DNA from: Acidimicrobiaceae bacterium
GTDB taxonomy: Bacteria; Actinomycetota; Acidimicrobiia; Acidimicrobiales; Aldehydirespiratoraceae
DNA length: 64,000 nucleotides
Direction: 5' to 3'
NCBI GenBank assembly: GCA_009837445.1
Contig: VXTM01000045.1
Span: forward strand, 1 to 64,000
The notes under the pieces were generated by a model. The model was not told the origin of the DNA. It searched no databases and worked only from the letters and a program-made list of their open reading frames with translations. Below, piece after piece: positions 8,723 to 17,334 of this stretch. The position numbers were made by a program, and so were the translations under genes. Position 1 is the first letter of the stretch. The number at the start of each line of letters is the position of its first letter.

Positions 8723-8724
8723 CC

Positions 8725-9237
8725 TCAGTCCTCCCACACGCAGTCGCCGGACACCAGCACGGCCGCCGGATGGAGCTGGGCCTCGGCGATGCGCTTGGCC
8801 CGCACGATCGACTTGGCCAGATCCTCGACGTGGCGCACGATCAGGTACTTGATCCTCAACGCCTGCAGCAGCGGCTCGGCCACGATCCCGTGGGGGATCC
8901 CCCAGTGCTCGGTCTCGCCCACGTCGCCCCGGTACGAGCACAGCAGGGTGACCGGCACTCCGGTTCCCAGCGAGATGCGGGCGATGTACTCCGAGGCCAC
9001 CCTGATCCCGCTGTTCTCCATGATCAGCGCGGGCTTCTTGCCGCCGAGCCAGGCCCCCGAGCAGATCGAGAACCCGACGCCCTCGTTGCACACCGGCACG
9101 TAGCGGATGTCGGGATCCAGCTCGACCCGCTCGTGCAGGGGACGCTGCCAGCCGTCGGGCAGGCCCGACACGAAGTCGATGCCCGCGGCCCGCAGGCCGT
9201 CGTGGGCCGCGTCCAAGGCAGCCGCGGTCATGGCCAC
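8725..9237 (-). CDS. split TPP decarboxylase, alpha (pyrimidine-binding) subunit, sulfopyruvate-decarboxylase-like
   Basis: The 170-aa protein matches the ComD-type half of sulfopyruvate/phosphonopyruvate decarboxylase. VPVCNEGVGFSICSGAWLGG includes the glutamate that activates TPP, followed by KKPALIMENSG. GTG at 9237 starts 4 nt after the NrfD stop; ATG at 9231 is an equally possible start. Tight coupling to the NrfD gene upstream and the beta gene downstream says the decarboxylase is made with the molybdoenzyme complex. Confidence 0.8.
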   Translation of the reverse strand: MAMTAAALDAAHDGLRAAGIDFVSGLPDGWQRPLHERVELDPDIRYVPVCNEGVGFSICSGAWLGGKKPALIMENSGIRVASEYIARISLGTGVPVTLLCSYRGDVGETEHWGIPHGIVAEPLLQALRIKYLIVRHVEDLAKSIVRAKRIAEAQLHPAAVLVSGDCVWED

Positions 9238-9241
9238 GGTG

Positions 9242-10255
9242 TCAGCCTCCAGCGGGCATGGCGACAGACCGGGGCCCGCCGACGCCGGGGATGTGCACCG
9301 GCGGGAAGATCCCGACCCTCAGGGTGAGGAGCCGTAGCCAGAAACCGCCCGGCACGAGCAGCAGGAAGCAGAGCACCGCCAAGGCGTCCCGAGCGCCGGA
9401 GGCGGCCGCGCCCACGACCGCCAGCACCAGTGGCAGGGCCGTGCCTGCGGCCACTACCAGGCCGACGAACAGGCGCCGGTACTGGCCCTTGAGCAGCCGG
9501 TCGAGGCTCTCCCGCTTGCCCGGTTCCGTGGTGCGGGTCAGCAGGTGGGCCACCGTCGCGACCAGCAGCGCCGCAGTCAGCACGGCCAGCAGCACCATCT
9601 GGCCGGCGGTCACCGGCTCGCCCGCGATCACCTCGATCAGCATCACTACCGCTACCGACATAGCGGCCGAAGACAGCAGGAACTGAAGCGGCACGGCCGG
9701 CGAGTTCCAGTACGGGATGGCCCGGGGCCGGGCCAGGACGGCCCCCGCATAGGTCATCACCACGACCGCGGCCACGCCGGCGATGATCTCCAGCGCGAGG
9801 CCGCCGCCGTCGCCCCCGTGGGGATCCCATCCCAATCCGGAGAACGGCTCTGATCCGCCCAGGCTCAACGCGGGGAGCACCAGCAGGCCGGCCACCACCA
9901 GGAAGATCAGATCGGACCACGCCCCCCAGGAAATCCAGCTGGTGCGCACGTTGACGAAGGCCCTCCAGGCCTGGAGCGGCCGGCCCAGGTCGGCGACCAG
10001 GATCGCCCCGCCGACCGCGATCGCCAGGAAGCTGACGACATCGACGGTGGGGATCCCGAGCACGTAGCCGAGACCCTCGGTGAGGTTCAGGATCCGCCCG
10101 GCCAGGAACACTCCCCCGCCGACTCCCATCAGCGTGAACCAGATGGCGTGGTTGATGTCCCACACCCTCTGGGTGCGGGCCTCCAGGTTGAACTGGTCCA
10201 TGAACACGTTCTGGGGGCCGGCACCTCCCCCAGCCGTAGAACTGACCGCAGTCAT
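9242..10255 (-). CDS. NrfD-family membrane subunit of a molybdoenzyme complex
   Basis: The 337-aa polytopic protein has about eight to ten hydrophobic segments, beginning near HAIWFTLMGVGGGVFLAG, and matches NrfD/PsrC, the quinone-reactive anchor of polysulfide-reductase-type complexes. Its ATG overlaps the stop of the ferredoxin subunit (ATGA), so the two are translationally coupled. It would pass electrons between the quinone pool and the ferredoxin subunit. Confidence 0.85.
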   Translation of the reverse strand: MTAVSSTAGGGAGPQNVFMDQFNLEARTQRVWDINHAIWFTLMGVGGGVFLAGRILNLTEGLGYVLGIPTVDVVSFLAIAVGGAILVADLGRPLQAWRAFVNVRTSWISWGAWSDLIFLVVAGLLVLPALSLGGSEPFSGLGWDPHGGDGGGLALEIIAGVAAVVVMTYAGAVLARPRAIPYWNSPAVPLQFLLSSAAMSVAVVMLIEVIAGEPVTAGQMVLLAVLTAALLVATVAHLLTRTTEPGKRESLDRLLKGQYRRLFVGLVVAAGTALPLVLAVVGAAASGARDALAVLCFLLLVPGGFWLRLLTLRVGIFPPVHIPGVGGPRSVAMPAGG

Positions 10256-10917
10256 GGGAGCCCCACATACTGGGTGCTTGGCAGCGTCTTCGCGTCAGGT
10301 CTGAGCACTTCGCCGCCGCCGTGCCCGGCCAGGTACTGGCTCACGTTGCTGTCGGGGTCGTCGAGGTCGCCGAAGATCCGGCACTCGGCCGGGCAGGTGA
10401 CCACGCATGCGGGCGTGGCCAGGGGATGCACCCCGACCTCGAGGCCGTTCTCGAGGCCGAAGTCGATCTTGTGGGCGCAGTAGGTGCACTTCGACACCGC
10501 GCCCCGTACGTGGCGTTGGTGCGCGTAGCGTTCCGGCACGCTGGGCACGGCCTCGGCGGGGGCGCCCTCCACGGCCACCGTGCCGCGGTCCTCGAAGAAG
10601 TGCAGCGCACCGTAGGGGCAGGCTGTCATGCAAGCCCGCGAGCCGATGCACACGTCCTCGTTTGCCATAACGATGCCGTCGTCGCGGCGCGTGAGCGCTC
10701 CCGACGGGCAGGCGGTCACGCAGGGGGCGTCCTCGCAGTGGTTGCACAGCACCGGCAGGTAGTTGAGAGTGGCGTCGGGGAACTCGCCCTCCTCCCACTC
10801 GATCACGGGCGCGTACCAGGCGTCCAGCGGCGACTGGTTCTCGGTCTTGCAGGCCACGGTGCAGGCCTGGCAGCCGACGCAGCGAGCCGCGTCGATCACC
10901 ATGCCCCACCGGGTCAT
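10252..10917 (-). CDS. four-cluster ferredoxin subunit (DmsB/PsrB type) with a Cys-to-Ser change
   Basis: The 221-aa electron-transfer subunit has four cysteine clusters: C13/C16/C19/C23; C58/C61/C66/C70; C90/S93/C96/C100; and C144/C147/C171/C175. The third motif reads CIGSRACMTACPYG where relatives have CIGC, so one ligand is serine (TCG codon). In NarH the same position is Trp and the cluster is [3Fe-4S]. The ATG overlaps the stop of the catalytic gene (ATGA). No signal peptide is visible. It links the catalytic subunit to NrfD. Confidence 0.9.
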   Translation of the reverse strand: MTRWGMVIDAARCVGCQACTVACKTENQSPLDAWYAPVIEWEEGEFPDATLNYLPVLCNHCEDAPCVTACPSGALTRRDDGIVMANEDVCIGSRACMTACPYGALHFFEDRGTVAVEGAPAEAVPSVPERYAHQRHVRGAVSKCTYCAHKIDFGLENGLEVGVHPLATPACVVTCPAECRIFGDLDDPDSNVSQYLAGHGGGEVLRPDAKTLPSTQYVGLP

Positions 10918-13514
10918 CGTGCCCCTCCCCGTCCGGCCGGCACGGTTCGCACGTCGGCCGCGATGGCGCAGTCCAGTGCCCCCGAAACGAAGTCGATGTG
11001 CTCCACGTCGATGTTCAGCAACGCGTTGAAGTTGACCTCGTCGCCGCTGCTGCCGCTGCTCCAACCGCCGCCGCAGCCCTGAGTGGCCAGCACCTCGGGA
11101 TGGACCAGTTGCGTGACCCGGGCGGTGGCCGTCTGCTTGCGACCCCCCGTGGTCTCGATTTCCACCAGGTCGCCGTGGGAAATGCCCCGGGCCTCGGCCG
11201 TCTTGGGGTTGATCCACACCGACTTCAGATCGTTGTGCCGGTTCGACAGGGTGGACAGGATGGAGTTCTTGTGGGTGTGCGACAGCGCATGGTTGGGGAC
11301 CTTCATGTTGGTCACGAACAGGTCATGGGGCGCGGTGCGCTCATAGGCCGGACCCGGCTTCCAGTCGGGCAGCGGCTGGTAGTCGTCGGTCTCCCACGGG
11401 ATGCCCAGCTCCTCGACGGTGTGCTCGAGGTTCTGCTTGGTGTCGACCATGAACTCGCAGTAGACCTGCGCCCGGGCGTCGAAGAACGGCCTCGGGAACT
11501 TCTGCTCGACGGTCTTGTCCTCCGTCCAAAGCCCGTCGCTGAGATGCCAGTCGAGGCCCTTGTCGTCGCCGAGGGTGTTGCGGAGCCACCGGTCGCAGAT
11601 CTCGAAGTACGAGTAGCTGCCGTCGGGGTCGAGCTTGTAGGGCTCCCGCATCTTGGCGATGTTGTTGAACGCCTCGTTGAACTGCGGCAGCCGGTCGGCC
11701 CGCTTCAGCAGCTCTAGGTAGATCTGCATGGCGTCCACGTAGGGCTCGCCGGCCACCGGGCCCGCGACGGATGACTGCACCACCGGTTTGGCCCCGTAGG
11801 CCGCGTGGCGAGAGTCGCCCGAGGCCAGGTGCTGGTACACCAGCGGCGTCATCCGCTCCAGGTAGTGAACGTCGGGCAGCACGATGTCGGCCATCAGGGT
11901 GGTCTCCTCGAAGCGCCTGGCGATGGCGGCGACGAACGGGATCCGCTTGATGAACCGCTCCACGACCTCGGGCGGGCCCGAGCTCTTCATCATGTTGGAC
12001 TGGAAGTTGATCATCATCGATGGGAACGGCGGCGCCCCGAAGAGCTCGGGCTCCTCGGAGTTGAGCAGCGAGAACACGGTCCCGTAGGGGGCGCACGGCA
12101 GCAGCTCCCACATCTCGGTGGTGCGGGGCGGCCCGGTCGGACGGGGCGGGTAAAGGCCCCCCACCCGACCGCCGCCTATGAACCCCTGCGAGATCAGCCC
12201 GTCACCGGAGGCCTTGGAGGTGTACTCGAGGTCCTTGACCTTGCCGATGAGCCCCCACGGGTCGCCCAGCAGCCCTCCGGGCACGTCGATGCCGCCGATC
12301 AGGGTCGGCAGCAGGATGATGGCCATGCCGTTGAGCATCGAGTGCTTGTGGGCCGACAATCCCCGGTACCAGGCCACGGTGGCCGGGCGGTAGGGCAACT
12401 CGACACCGTCGATGGTGATGGTCTCGCCGATGCAGGCGGCCTCGCCGAACTCTTTGGCTAGGCGCCGGACGGTCGCGGCGGGCACGGTGGTGATCGACTC
12501 CACGTATTCGGGCGTGTACGAGCGCACATGGTCGGCCAGCATCTGGAAGCCGGGCCGGGCCTCGGCGCCGTCCACGTCGTAGACGCCGGTGAGGGCCGCG
12601 TTGGCGGTGCCGGCGTCGAAGGGCTGCGGTCCGTTGTCGGTGTCCCACACCAGCGGCTTGCCGGTGCTCGGGTCGCGGAGGTAGCGCCCGTCGGTGCCCA
12701 CCAGGTAGGCGGCGTTGGTGGAGTTCTTGAGGAACTCGGCGTCGTAGATGCCCAGCTCGTTGATGAGCTGGTCGACCATGCCCAGGATCAGCGCCGCATC
12801 GGTGCCGGGGCGGATCGGCACCCACTCGTCGGCCACCGCCGCCGCGGAGGAGCACACCGGGTCGACCGACACCATCCGCACGTCCGAGCGGCGCACCGAC
12901 AGCTCGTGGGTGGAGTGCATGGTGTCGTAGTGCACCACCGAGCCGAACTGGGCCCCGAAGTTTAGGATGTAGCGGCTGTAGATGGGATCGGGGTTGCTCT
13001 CGAACGCGTTCTGGTTCATGTAGAGGATGCCGTGCACGTTGTTGCCGCAGAAGATGGCGGCCGACCAGGTGGAGTAGCCGGGCATCCCCAGCCCGGTCAC
13101 CCACGACGCGGCCAGCGCGCCCCGCAGGTGGTAGATGTCGAAGCTGGTGTAGAGGATCTTCTCGGGGTCGTCGGCGATGGTGTCGCGCAGATGTCCGGCG
13201 ATCTCGTCGAGGGCCTCGTCCCAGCTGATCGGCACCCAACCGGGATCGACGCCCACGCCCTTGTCGGGGTTAGTACGCCGCAGCGGGGTGGTGATGCGAT
13301 CGGGATCTGTGAGCCCCTCGAAGCCGGCGTCGCCCTTGGCGCAGGTGCGGCCGTGGTTGTGGGGGTTCTCGGGGTCGCCGAGGATCTTGTCGACCACCTC
13401 ATCGTCGTTGACGTGGGCCAGGATCCCGCAGCGGTTCATGCAGATTGTGCAGGCGCTGCGGACCCATCCGTCGCCGTAGGCGGTTCCCGTCCGGGCGCCC
13501 AGGACTGTCTCCAT
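10914..13514 (-). CDS. molybdopterin-dependent oxidoreductase catalytic subunit (DMSO reductase superfamily)
   Basis: The 866-aa protein has an N-terminal [4Fe-4S] site C22-x2-C25-x3-C29-x28-C58, the bis-MGD domains, and a C-terminal molybdopterin-dinucleotide domain (around TQGCGGGW). A cysteine in AAIFCGNNVHG is a candidate Mo ligand, as in Psr/Phs/Nap-type enzymes. ATG 13514 was chosen for its GAGGAGG site; the frame extends 13 codons more. No Tat signal is present, so the enzyme probably faces the cytoplasm. It is first of five coupled genes. The substrate is unknown; sulfur or carbon oxyanion chemistry are candidates. Confidence 0.85.
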   Translation of the reverse strand: METVLGARTGTAYGDGWVRSACTICMNRCGILAHVNDDEVVDKILGDPENPHNHGRTCAKGDAGFEGLTDPDRITTPLRRTNPDKGVGVDPGWVPISWDEALDEIAGHLRDTIADDPEKILYTSFDIYHLRGALAASWVTGLGMPGYSTWSAAIFCGNNVHGILYMNQNAFESNPDPIYSRYILNFGAQFGSVVHYDTMHSTHELSVRRSDVRMVSVDPVCSSAAAVADEWVPIRPGTDAALILGMVDQLINELGIYDAEFLKNSTNAAYLVGTDGRYLRDPSTGKPLVWDTDNGPQPFDAGTANAALTGVYDVDGAEARPGFQMLADHVRSYTPEYVESITTVPAATVRRLAKEFGEAACIGETITIDGVELPYRPATVAWYRGLSAHKHSMLNGMAIILLPTLIGGIDVPGGLLGDPWGLIGKVKDLEYTSKASGDGLISQGFIGGGRVGGLYPPRPTGPPRTTEMWELLPCAPYGTVFSLLNSEEPELFGAPPFPSMMINFQSNMMKSSGPPEVVERFIKRIPFVAAIARRFEETTLMADIVLPDVHYLERMTPLVYQHLASGDSRHAAYGAKPVVQSSVAGPVAGEPYVDAMQIYLELLKRADRLPQFNEAFNNIAKMREPYKLDPDGSYSYFEICDRWLRNTLGDDKGLDWHLSDGLWTEDKTVEQKFPRPFFDARAQVYCEFMVDTKQNLEHTVEELGIPWETDDYQPLPDWKPGPAYERTAPHDLFVTNMKVPNHALSHTHKNSILSTLSNRHNDLKSVWINPKTAEARGISHGDLVEIETTGGRKQTATARVTQLVHPEVLATQGCGGGWSSGSSGDEVNFNALLNIDVEHIDFVSGALDCAIAADVRTVPAGRGGAR

Positions 13515-13593
13515 CGGATGCCTCCTCGATTGCCACCCGGCAGTCTCGCGCACGCCGGGGAGGTATCGCGAACCGCGACAGGCCGGTCGCCAG

Positions 13594-14223
13594 CTAGCCC
13601 GCCAGCCTGGGGCGGATCAGCGAGGCTCGCTCGGTCTCGCACTCGGGGCGAGCGAAGCAGCCGTCGATGTGGTCGTTGACCAGGCCCATCGACTGCATGA
13701 AGGCGTACGCGGTGGTGGGGCCCACGAAGCTCCAGCCCCGGCGCTTCAGGTCTTTAGCCAGGGCCACCGAACCGGGCGTTGTGGCAGGCAGAGACTGTTT
13801 GCCGGTCGGCGGGTCCGGTTCGCTCCGAGGCTCCCAACTCCAGATGTAGGCGGCCAGGGACCGGAACTCGTCGACGATCTCGGAGGCCCGGCGGGCGTTG
13901 TTGATGGCGGAGACGATCTTGCCGCGGTGACGGACGATGCCGGCGTCGCCGACCAGCCGCTCGACGTCAACCGCTCCGAAAGCGGCCACGGTGGCGATGT
14001 CGAAGCCGCCGAAGGCGGTCCGAAAACTGTCCCGCTTGCGAAGGATGGTCAGCCACGACAGGCCGGACTGGAACCCCTCCAAGCAGAGCTTCTCGAACAG
14101 CCGGTTGTCGTCGGTGACGGGCCGGCCCCACTCGGCGTCGTGGTAGGCGACGTAAGTCGCATCGTCGCCCGGCCACCAGCACCGCACCCGGCCATCAGCG
14201 CCCCTGAGGGTCGCCGCGCTCAC
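13594..14223 (-). CDS. tag: DNA-3-methyladenine glycosylase I
   Basis: The 209-aa protein closely follows E. coli Tag: RCWWPGDDATYVAYHDAEWG (N-terminal Zn cysteine, catalytic-site YHDAEWG), GLSWLTILRKRDSFR, AGIVRHRGKI, WSFVGPTTAYAFMQSMGLVN. It excises 3-methyladenine from alkylated DNA. GTG 14223 gives an actinobacterial-style N-terminus; GTG 14187 is an alternative closer to the E. coli start. The open frame continues far upstream, but only as out-of-frame sequence of the amidohydrolase gene. Confidence 0.9.
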   Translation of the reverse strand: MSAATLRGADGRVRCWWPGDDATYVAYHDAEWGRPVTDDNRLFEKLCLEGFQSGLSWLTILRKRDSFRTAFGGFDIATVAAFGAVDVERLVGDAGIVRHRGKIVSAINNARRASEIVDEFRSLAAYIWSWEPRSEPDPPTGKQSLPATTPGSVALAKDLKRRGWSFVGPTTAYAFMQSMGLVNDHIDGCFARPECETERASLIRPRLAG

Positions 14224-14243
14224 TGCCGGTGGGGCCGCGGCGC

Positions 14244-15437
14244 TCAGACAGCCGCAGCGGCCGCGGCCCGTTCGGTGAGCGACAACCCGTTGGTGCGCAT
14301 CACCAGCTCGATGTCGTCGTCGCCGAACCCGTCGAGGTCGTGCACGAACGACACCGGGTCGGCCAGCCCCTCGGCATGGGGGAAGTCCGACCCGAACAGC
14401 ATGTGGTCGGCGCCGATCAGGTCGCGCAGCCCATGTAGGTCGTCCTCGTAGTAGGGGGACACCCACACCTGGCGGCGGAACACCTCCAGGGGATCCTCCT
14501 CGAATGCGTGGCTCTGCTGGCTGTAGGCCTTGGCCAGCTTCTTCACGAAGGGCCACACCCACTCCGATCCGGTCTCGATGGTGGCGACCCGCAGGCTGCG
14601 GTACCGGCTCAGCACGCCCTCGGCCAGCAGCGAGGCCAGCGCGTCGGAGATCGGCGAGTAGGTGAGCAGGCTCTTGAGGGCGTCGTACCGGAACGACTCG
14701 AACTCGCTGTTGACGCCCCAGTGCTCCAGCACGAAGCCGTAACCGGAGTCGCCGGAGTGCATGGCCACCGTGATGCCGTACTCGTCGAGCCGCTGCCACA
14801 CCGGCTCGTGGGCGGGATGGCCCAGCGACCGCCGGCCGCCGGCTCCGTCGGGCACGGACGAGGGTCTCACGTTGACCACCCGCACGTCGTTGGCGATCAG
14901 CCAGTCGAGCTCGTCGAGGGCCCAGTCGGGGTCGGCCAGCGTCAGGTACCCCGCCGCGAAGATCCTGCCGAGGTACGCGAACCCCCAGTCGTCGGCCAGC
15001 CACCGGTTGAATCCCCCGAATGCGGCTGTCAGGGCGTCCACGTCGTTCTCGAGGGCGGCCTCCATGCCCACGCCCAGCGTCGGGAACAGGAAGCACGCCT
15101 GCAGACCCTGCGCGTCGAGCAACTCGATGCGGGCGTCGCGGTCGCGGTAGGCGGCCGAGATCGGCTCCAGCTTGCCGAAGGCCTCGCGCATGTCGGCGGC
15201 TGGGATGCGGCCCCGGAAGTAGTCGTCGAGACAGCCGGGCCGGGCCACCGGATCGAAGGTGGGGTTGGGTATGAAGCGGTTGACCCGCCCCGCGACCAGC
15301 AGGCGCTCGCGCCCGTCGATGGTGGCCCATTGCATGCAGCGCCTGTGCATCCTGGGATCGACGTGGCGGATGAAGGCGTCGGTCGCCTCGTAGTAGTGGT
15401 TGTCGGCGTCGAAGGCGGCGAACCCCACCTGTGTCAT
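14244..15437 (-). CDS. amidohydrolase family protein (ACMSD-like TIM barrel)
   Basis: The 397-aa metal-dependent hydrolase begins FAAFDADNHYYEATDAF, has IETGSEWVWPF and ends with FGSDFPHAEG, the conserved metal-site segment of the ACMSD/amidohydrolase-2 family (decarboxylases and hydrolases of aromatic or cyclic acids). ATG start. It lies 20 nt upstream of tag on the same strand, with no obvious functional link. The substrate is unknown. Confidence 0.8.
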   Translation of the reverse strand: MTQVGFAAFDADNHYYEATDAFIRHVDPRMHRRCMQWATIDGRERLLVAGRVNRFIPNPTFDPVARPGCLDDYFRGRIPAADMREAFGKLEPISAAYRDRDARIELLDAQGLQACFLFPTLGVGMEAALENDVDALTAAFGGFNRWLADDWGFAYLGRIFAAGYLTLADPDWALDELDWLIANDVRVVNVRPSSVPDGAGGRRSLGHPAHEPVWQRLDEYGITVAMHSGDSGYGFVLEHWGVNSEFESFRYDALKSLLTYSPISDALASLLAEGVLSRYRSLRVATIETGSEWVWPFVKKLAKAYSQQSHAFEEDPLEVFRRQVWVSPYYEDDLHGLRDLIGADHMLFGSDFPHAEGLADPVSFVHDLDGFGDDDIELVMRTNGLSLTERAAAAAAV

Positions 15438-15541
15438 CGGGCTCCCCTCGTAAGTGCGGGCTCAGCCCCGCCACTCTACGGGGCCACGCGGATAGGAAGC
15501 CGGGTCACCTGTGAGACCCGCACCCCCTAGCCTCCGTCTGG

Positions 15542-16204
15542 ATGGGACTCGCTCCAGGCCCTCTGGCGGGCGTCGCCGCCGGGCTCCTTCTGCTGGCCGC
15601 GTGCAGCGGCGGGCCCGAACGGACCGTTGAGGAGGTGTTCGACCCGGCCGCCGCCGTGGCCGCGTCCGACAACGAGGCCGCCACCGATGTGGTGGGGCTA
15701 CCGGCGGGGAGCGGGACCGGCGAGGACCCCGAACCCGACCCCTCCGACGGCGCTGACACTGCTGATGAACCCGACGAGCTCGGGCCGATAGACCCGCTGG
15801 ACATCCCCGGCGAGATCATCAGCGAGTACAGCCTGGTCGAGGGCGACTGCTTCAACCGGCTGGAAGGACTGCAATCGGGCCGCCGGCTGGCGATCACAGC
15901 CCGGGTCGGCTGCGATCAGACCCACTGGGCCGAGGTGTACCACACCTTCGAGCTGGACGCGCCGTACCCGGCCGTCTACCCGGGCGATGACGCGGTGCGA
16001 GGCTTCGCCCTGCGGGTGTGCTACGAGCAGTTCGAGGCGTTCGTGGGCGAGTCCTACGAGCTGTCGGTGTTCGAGATCGGCGTGTTCACGCCCACTCGCA
16101 CCAACTTCGAGCACGAGGAGGCCCGCTACCGGGGCGTTCACTGCTGGCTCTATCACACCGACGACCTGCCGCTGTCGGAGACGGCTCGGAGCACGGCCCG
16201 ATGA
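15542..16204 (+). CDS. lipoprotein with septum-formation (Septum_form) domain
   Basis: The 220-aa secreted lipoprotein has a short hydrophobic signal ending in the lipobox LLAAC (Cys21), then an acidic, low-complexity linker rich in Asp/Glu/Pro and a C-terminal domain starting near SLVEGDCFNRL with VGCDQTHWAEVYHTF. The GDCF ... C..pH.aEVY pattern is that of the actinobacterial Septum_form family, of uncertain biochemical role. It overlaps the next small membrane gene by ATGA. Confidence 0.75.
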   Translation: MGLAPGPLAGVAAGLLLLAACSGGPERTVEEVFDPAAAVAASDNEAATDVVGLPAGSGTGEDPEPDPSDGADTADEPDELGPIDPLDIPGEIISEYSLVEGDCFNRLEGLQSGRRLAITARVGCDQTHWAEVYHTFELDAPYPAVYPGDDAVRGFALRVCYEQFEAFVGESYELSVFEIGVFTPTRTNFEHEEARYRGVHCWLYHTDDLPLSETARSTAR

Positions 16205-16461
16205 CGGACCCCGACGATCCGGTCCTCGCCCGCCGGCGCCAGCTCGCCCGCTGGTCGACCACCGGCAAGCGGGCCGGATACGGGCTGTACGGCCTGTCGC
16301 TGGCCGCGTTCGCGGTGGGTCTGGCGACGGGCTTCACCGCCGCACCGGCCGCGGTCGCGACCGTCGCGCTGCTGGCCGGCTCGGTGCTGCTGTTGCCGTC
16401 GATCATCATCAGCTACGGCGTGAGGGCAGCCGACCGGGCCGACCGCACCGACGACTGGTAG
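16201..16461 (+). CDS. small two-helix membrane protein
   Basis: The 86-aa protein has a basic N-terminus (RRRQLARWSTTGKRAG) and two hydrophobic segments around GLYGLSLAAFAVGLATG and VATVALLAGSVLLLPSIII. The ATG overlaps the stop of the septum-formation lipoprotein, so the two are coupled. Longer in-frame openings upstream only shadow the lipoprotein gene. No family was recognised; resembles short actinobacterial membrane proteins found beside such lipoproteins. Confidence 0.75.
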   Translation: MTDPDDPVLARRRQLARWSTTGKRAGYGLYGLSLAAFAVGLATGFTAAPAAVATVALLAGSVLLLPSIIISYGVRAADRADRTDDW

Positions 16462-16477
16462 CCCCGGGCCACCTCGG

Positions 16478-16978
16478 TCAGTTCGGCGGGAGGTCGGGTG
16501 AGATGTCGACGGGCGGGTCGGCCAGATCGCCGGCCACCACCGCGGGGAGGAACTCCCGCAGCCGGGCGGGAACGGTGGGCTCCCGGTTGGCCAGGAGTTC
16601 GTCGAGCGTCCACCAGCGGGCGTCGATGAAGGCCGCAGCCTCCAGCGCCTCGAGGCCGCGGGGCCGGTACTCACCGCCGTCGCACCACGCCACATGGATG
16701 CGCTCGTTCGACTCGAAGCGCATGCCGCAGAAGGTGTACTCCACGTACTGGGTCCATACGCAGGGCCCCATCCGCACGTCGGTGATGCCGGTCTCCTCGT
16801 GCAGTTCCCTCTTGCAGGCGGCCGCCGAGTCCTCGCCCGGGCCGACGCCCCCGCCGGGGATCTCAAGCCACTCGGGCTTGTGAGGGTCGATCGGATCCTC
16901 CGAGCGGATCAGGAATATGCGCCCGGCACCGTCGAGCAGCACGCAGCGAGCGGCCGGGCGCCGGATCACGAACGACAT
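16478..16978 (-). CDS. NUDIX hydrolase
   Basis: The 166-aa protein carries a full Nudix box from GGGVGPGE through RELHEETGI (G-x5-E-x7-R-E-x2-E-E-x-G). It starts SFVIRRPAARCVLLDGAGR and would hydrolyse a nucleoside diphosphate linked to another group; the substrate is not evident. ATG start. It ends convergently against the small membrane gene. Confidence 0.9.
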   Translation of the reverse strand: MSFVIRRPAARCVLLDGAGRIFLIRSEDPIDPHKPEWLEIPGGGVGPGEDSAAACKRELHEETGITDVRMGPCVWTQYVEYTFCGMRFESNERIHVAWCDGGEYRPRGLEALEAAAFIDARWWTLDELLANREPTVPARLREFLPAVVAGDLADPPVDISPDLPPN

Positions 16979-16988
16979 GGAAGCCGGT

Positions 16989-17324
16989 TCAGGCGGGGGC
17001 GGGGCGGTGCCTGACCGCGGAGAAGACCTCGATGGTCAGCGGCGTGTCAGGCCGGGGCTCGCCGTCCACGGAGGCGACCCCGTCGGCGATGAGGCTGAAC
17101 CCGTCGGCGGCGGGCGACCACAGAACGACCACATCGGGCCGGGCCACCGCGTTGGCGGCCGCGCCCCGGCCCACTACGGCCCGGATCACGCCCCGTTCGT
17201 CGATGTCGACCCTCACATGGATGACCCGGGTGCGCCCGTCGTCGCCCACCGTGAGCACGAAGGCCGTCGGACCATGCTCGGCCGCAACCGACGCCAATTC
17301 GGAAGGCTCGACCGCAACGCTCAC
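16989..17324 (-). CDS. pyridoxamine-5'-phosphate-oxidase-like (PPOX) small protein
   Basis: The 111-aa protein looks like a split-barrel flavin-binding family member: AFVLTVGDDGRTRVIHVRVD, then RGAAANAVARPDVVVLWSP. Such proteins bind FMN, F420 or haem. It is 10 nt upstream of the NUDIX gene on the same strand, probably co-transcribed. No catalytic residue can be assigned. Confidence 0.6.
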   Translation of the reverse strand: MSVAVEPSELASVAAEHGPTAFVLTVGDDGRTRVIHVRVDIDERGVIRAVVGRGAAANAVARPDVVVLWSPAADGFSLIADGVASVDGEPRPDTPLTIEVFSAVRHRPAPA

Positions 17325-17334
17325 CGTCCAGACG

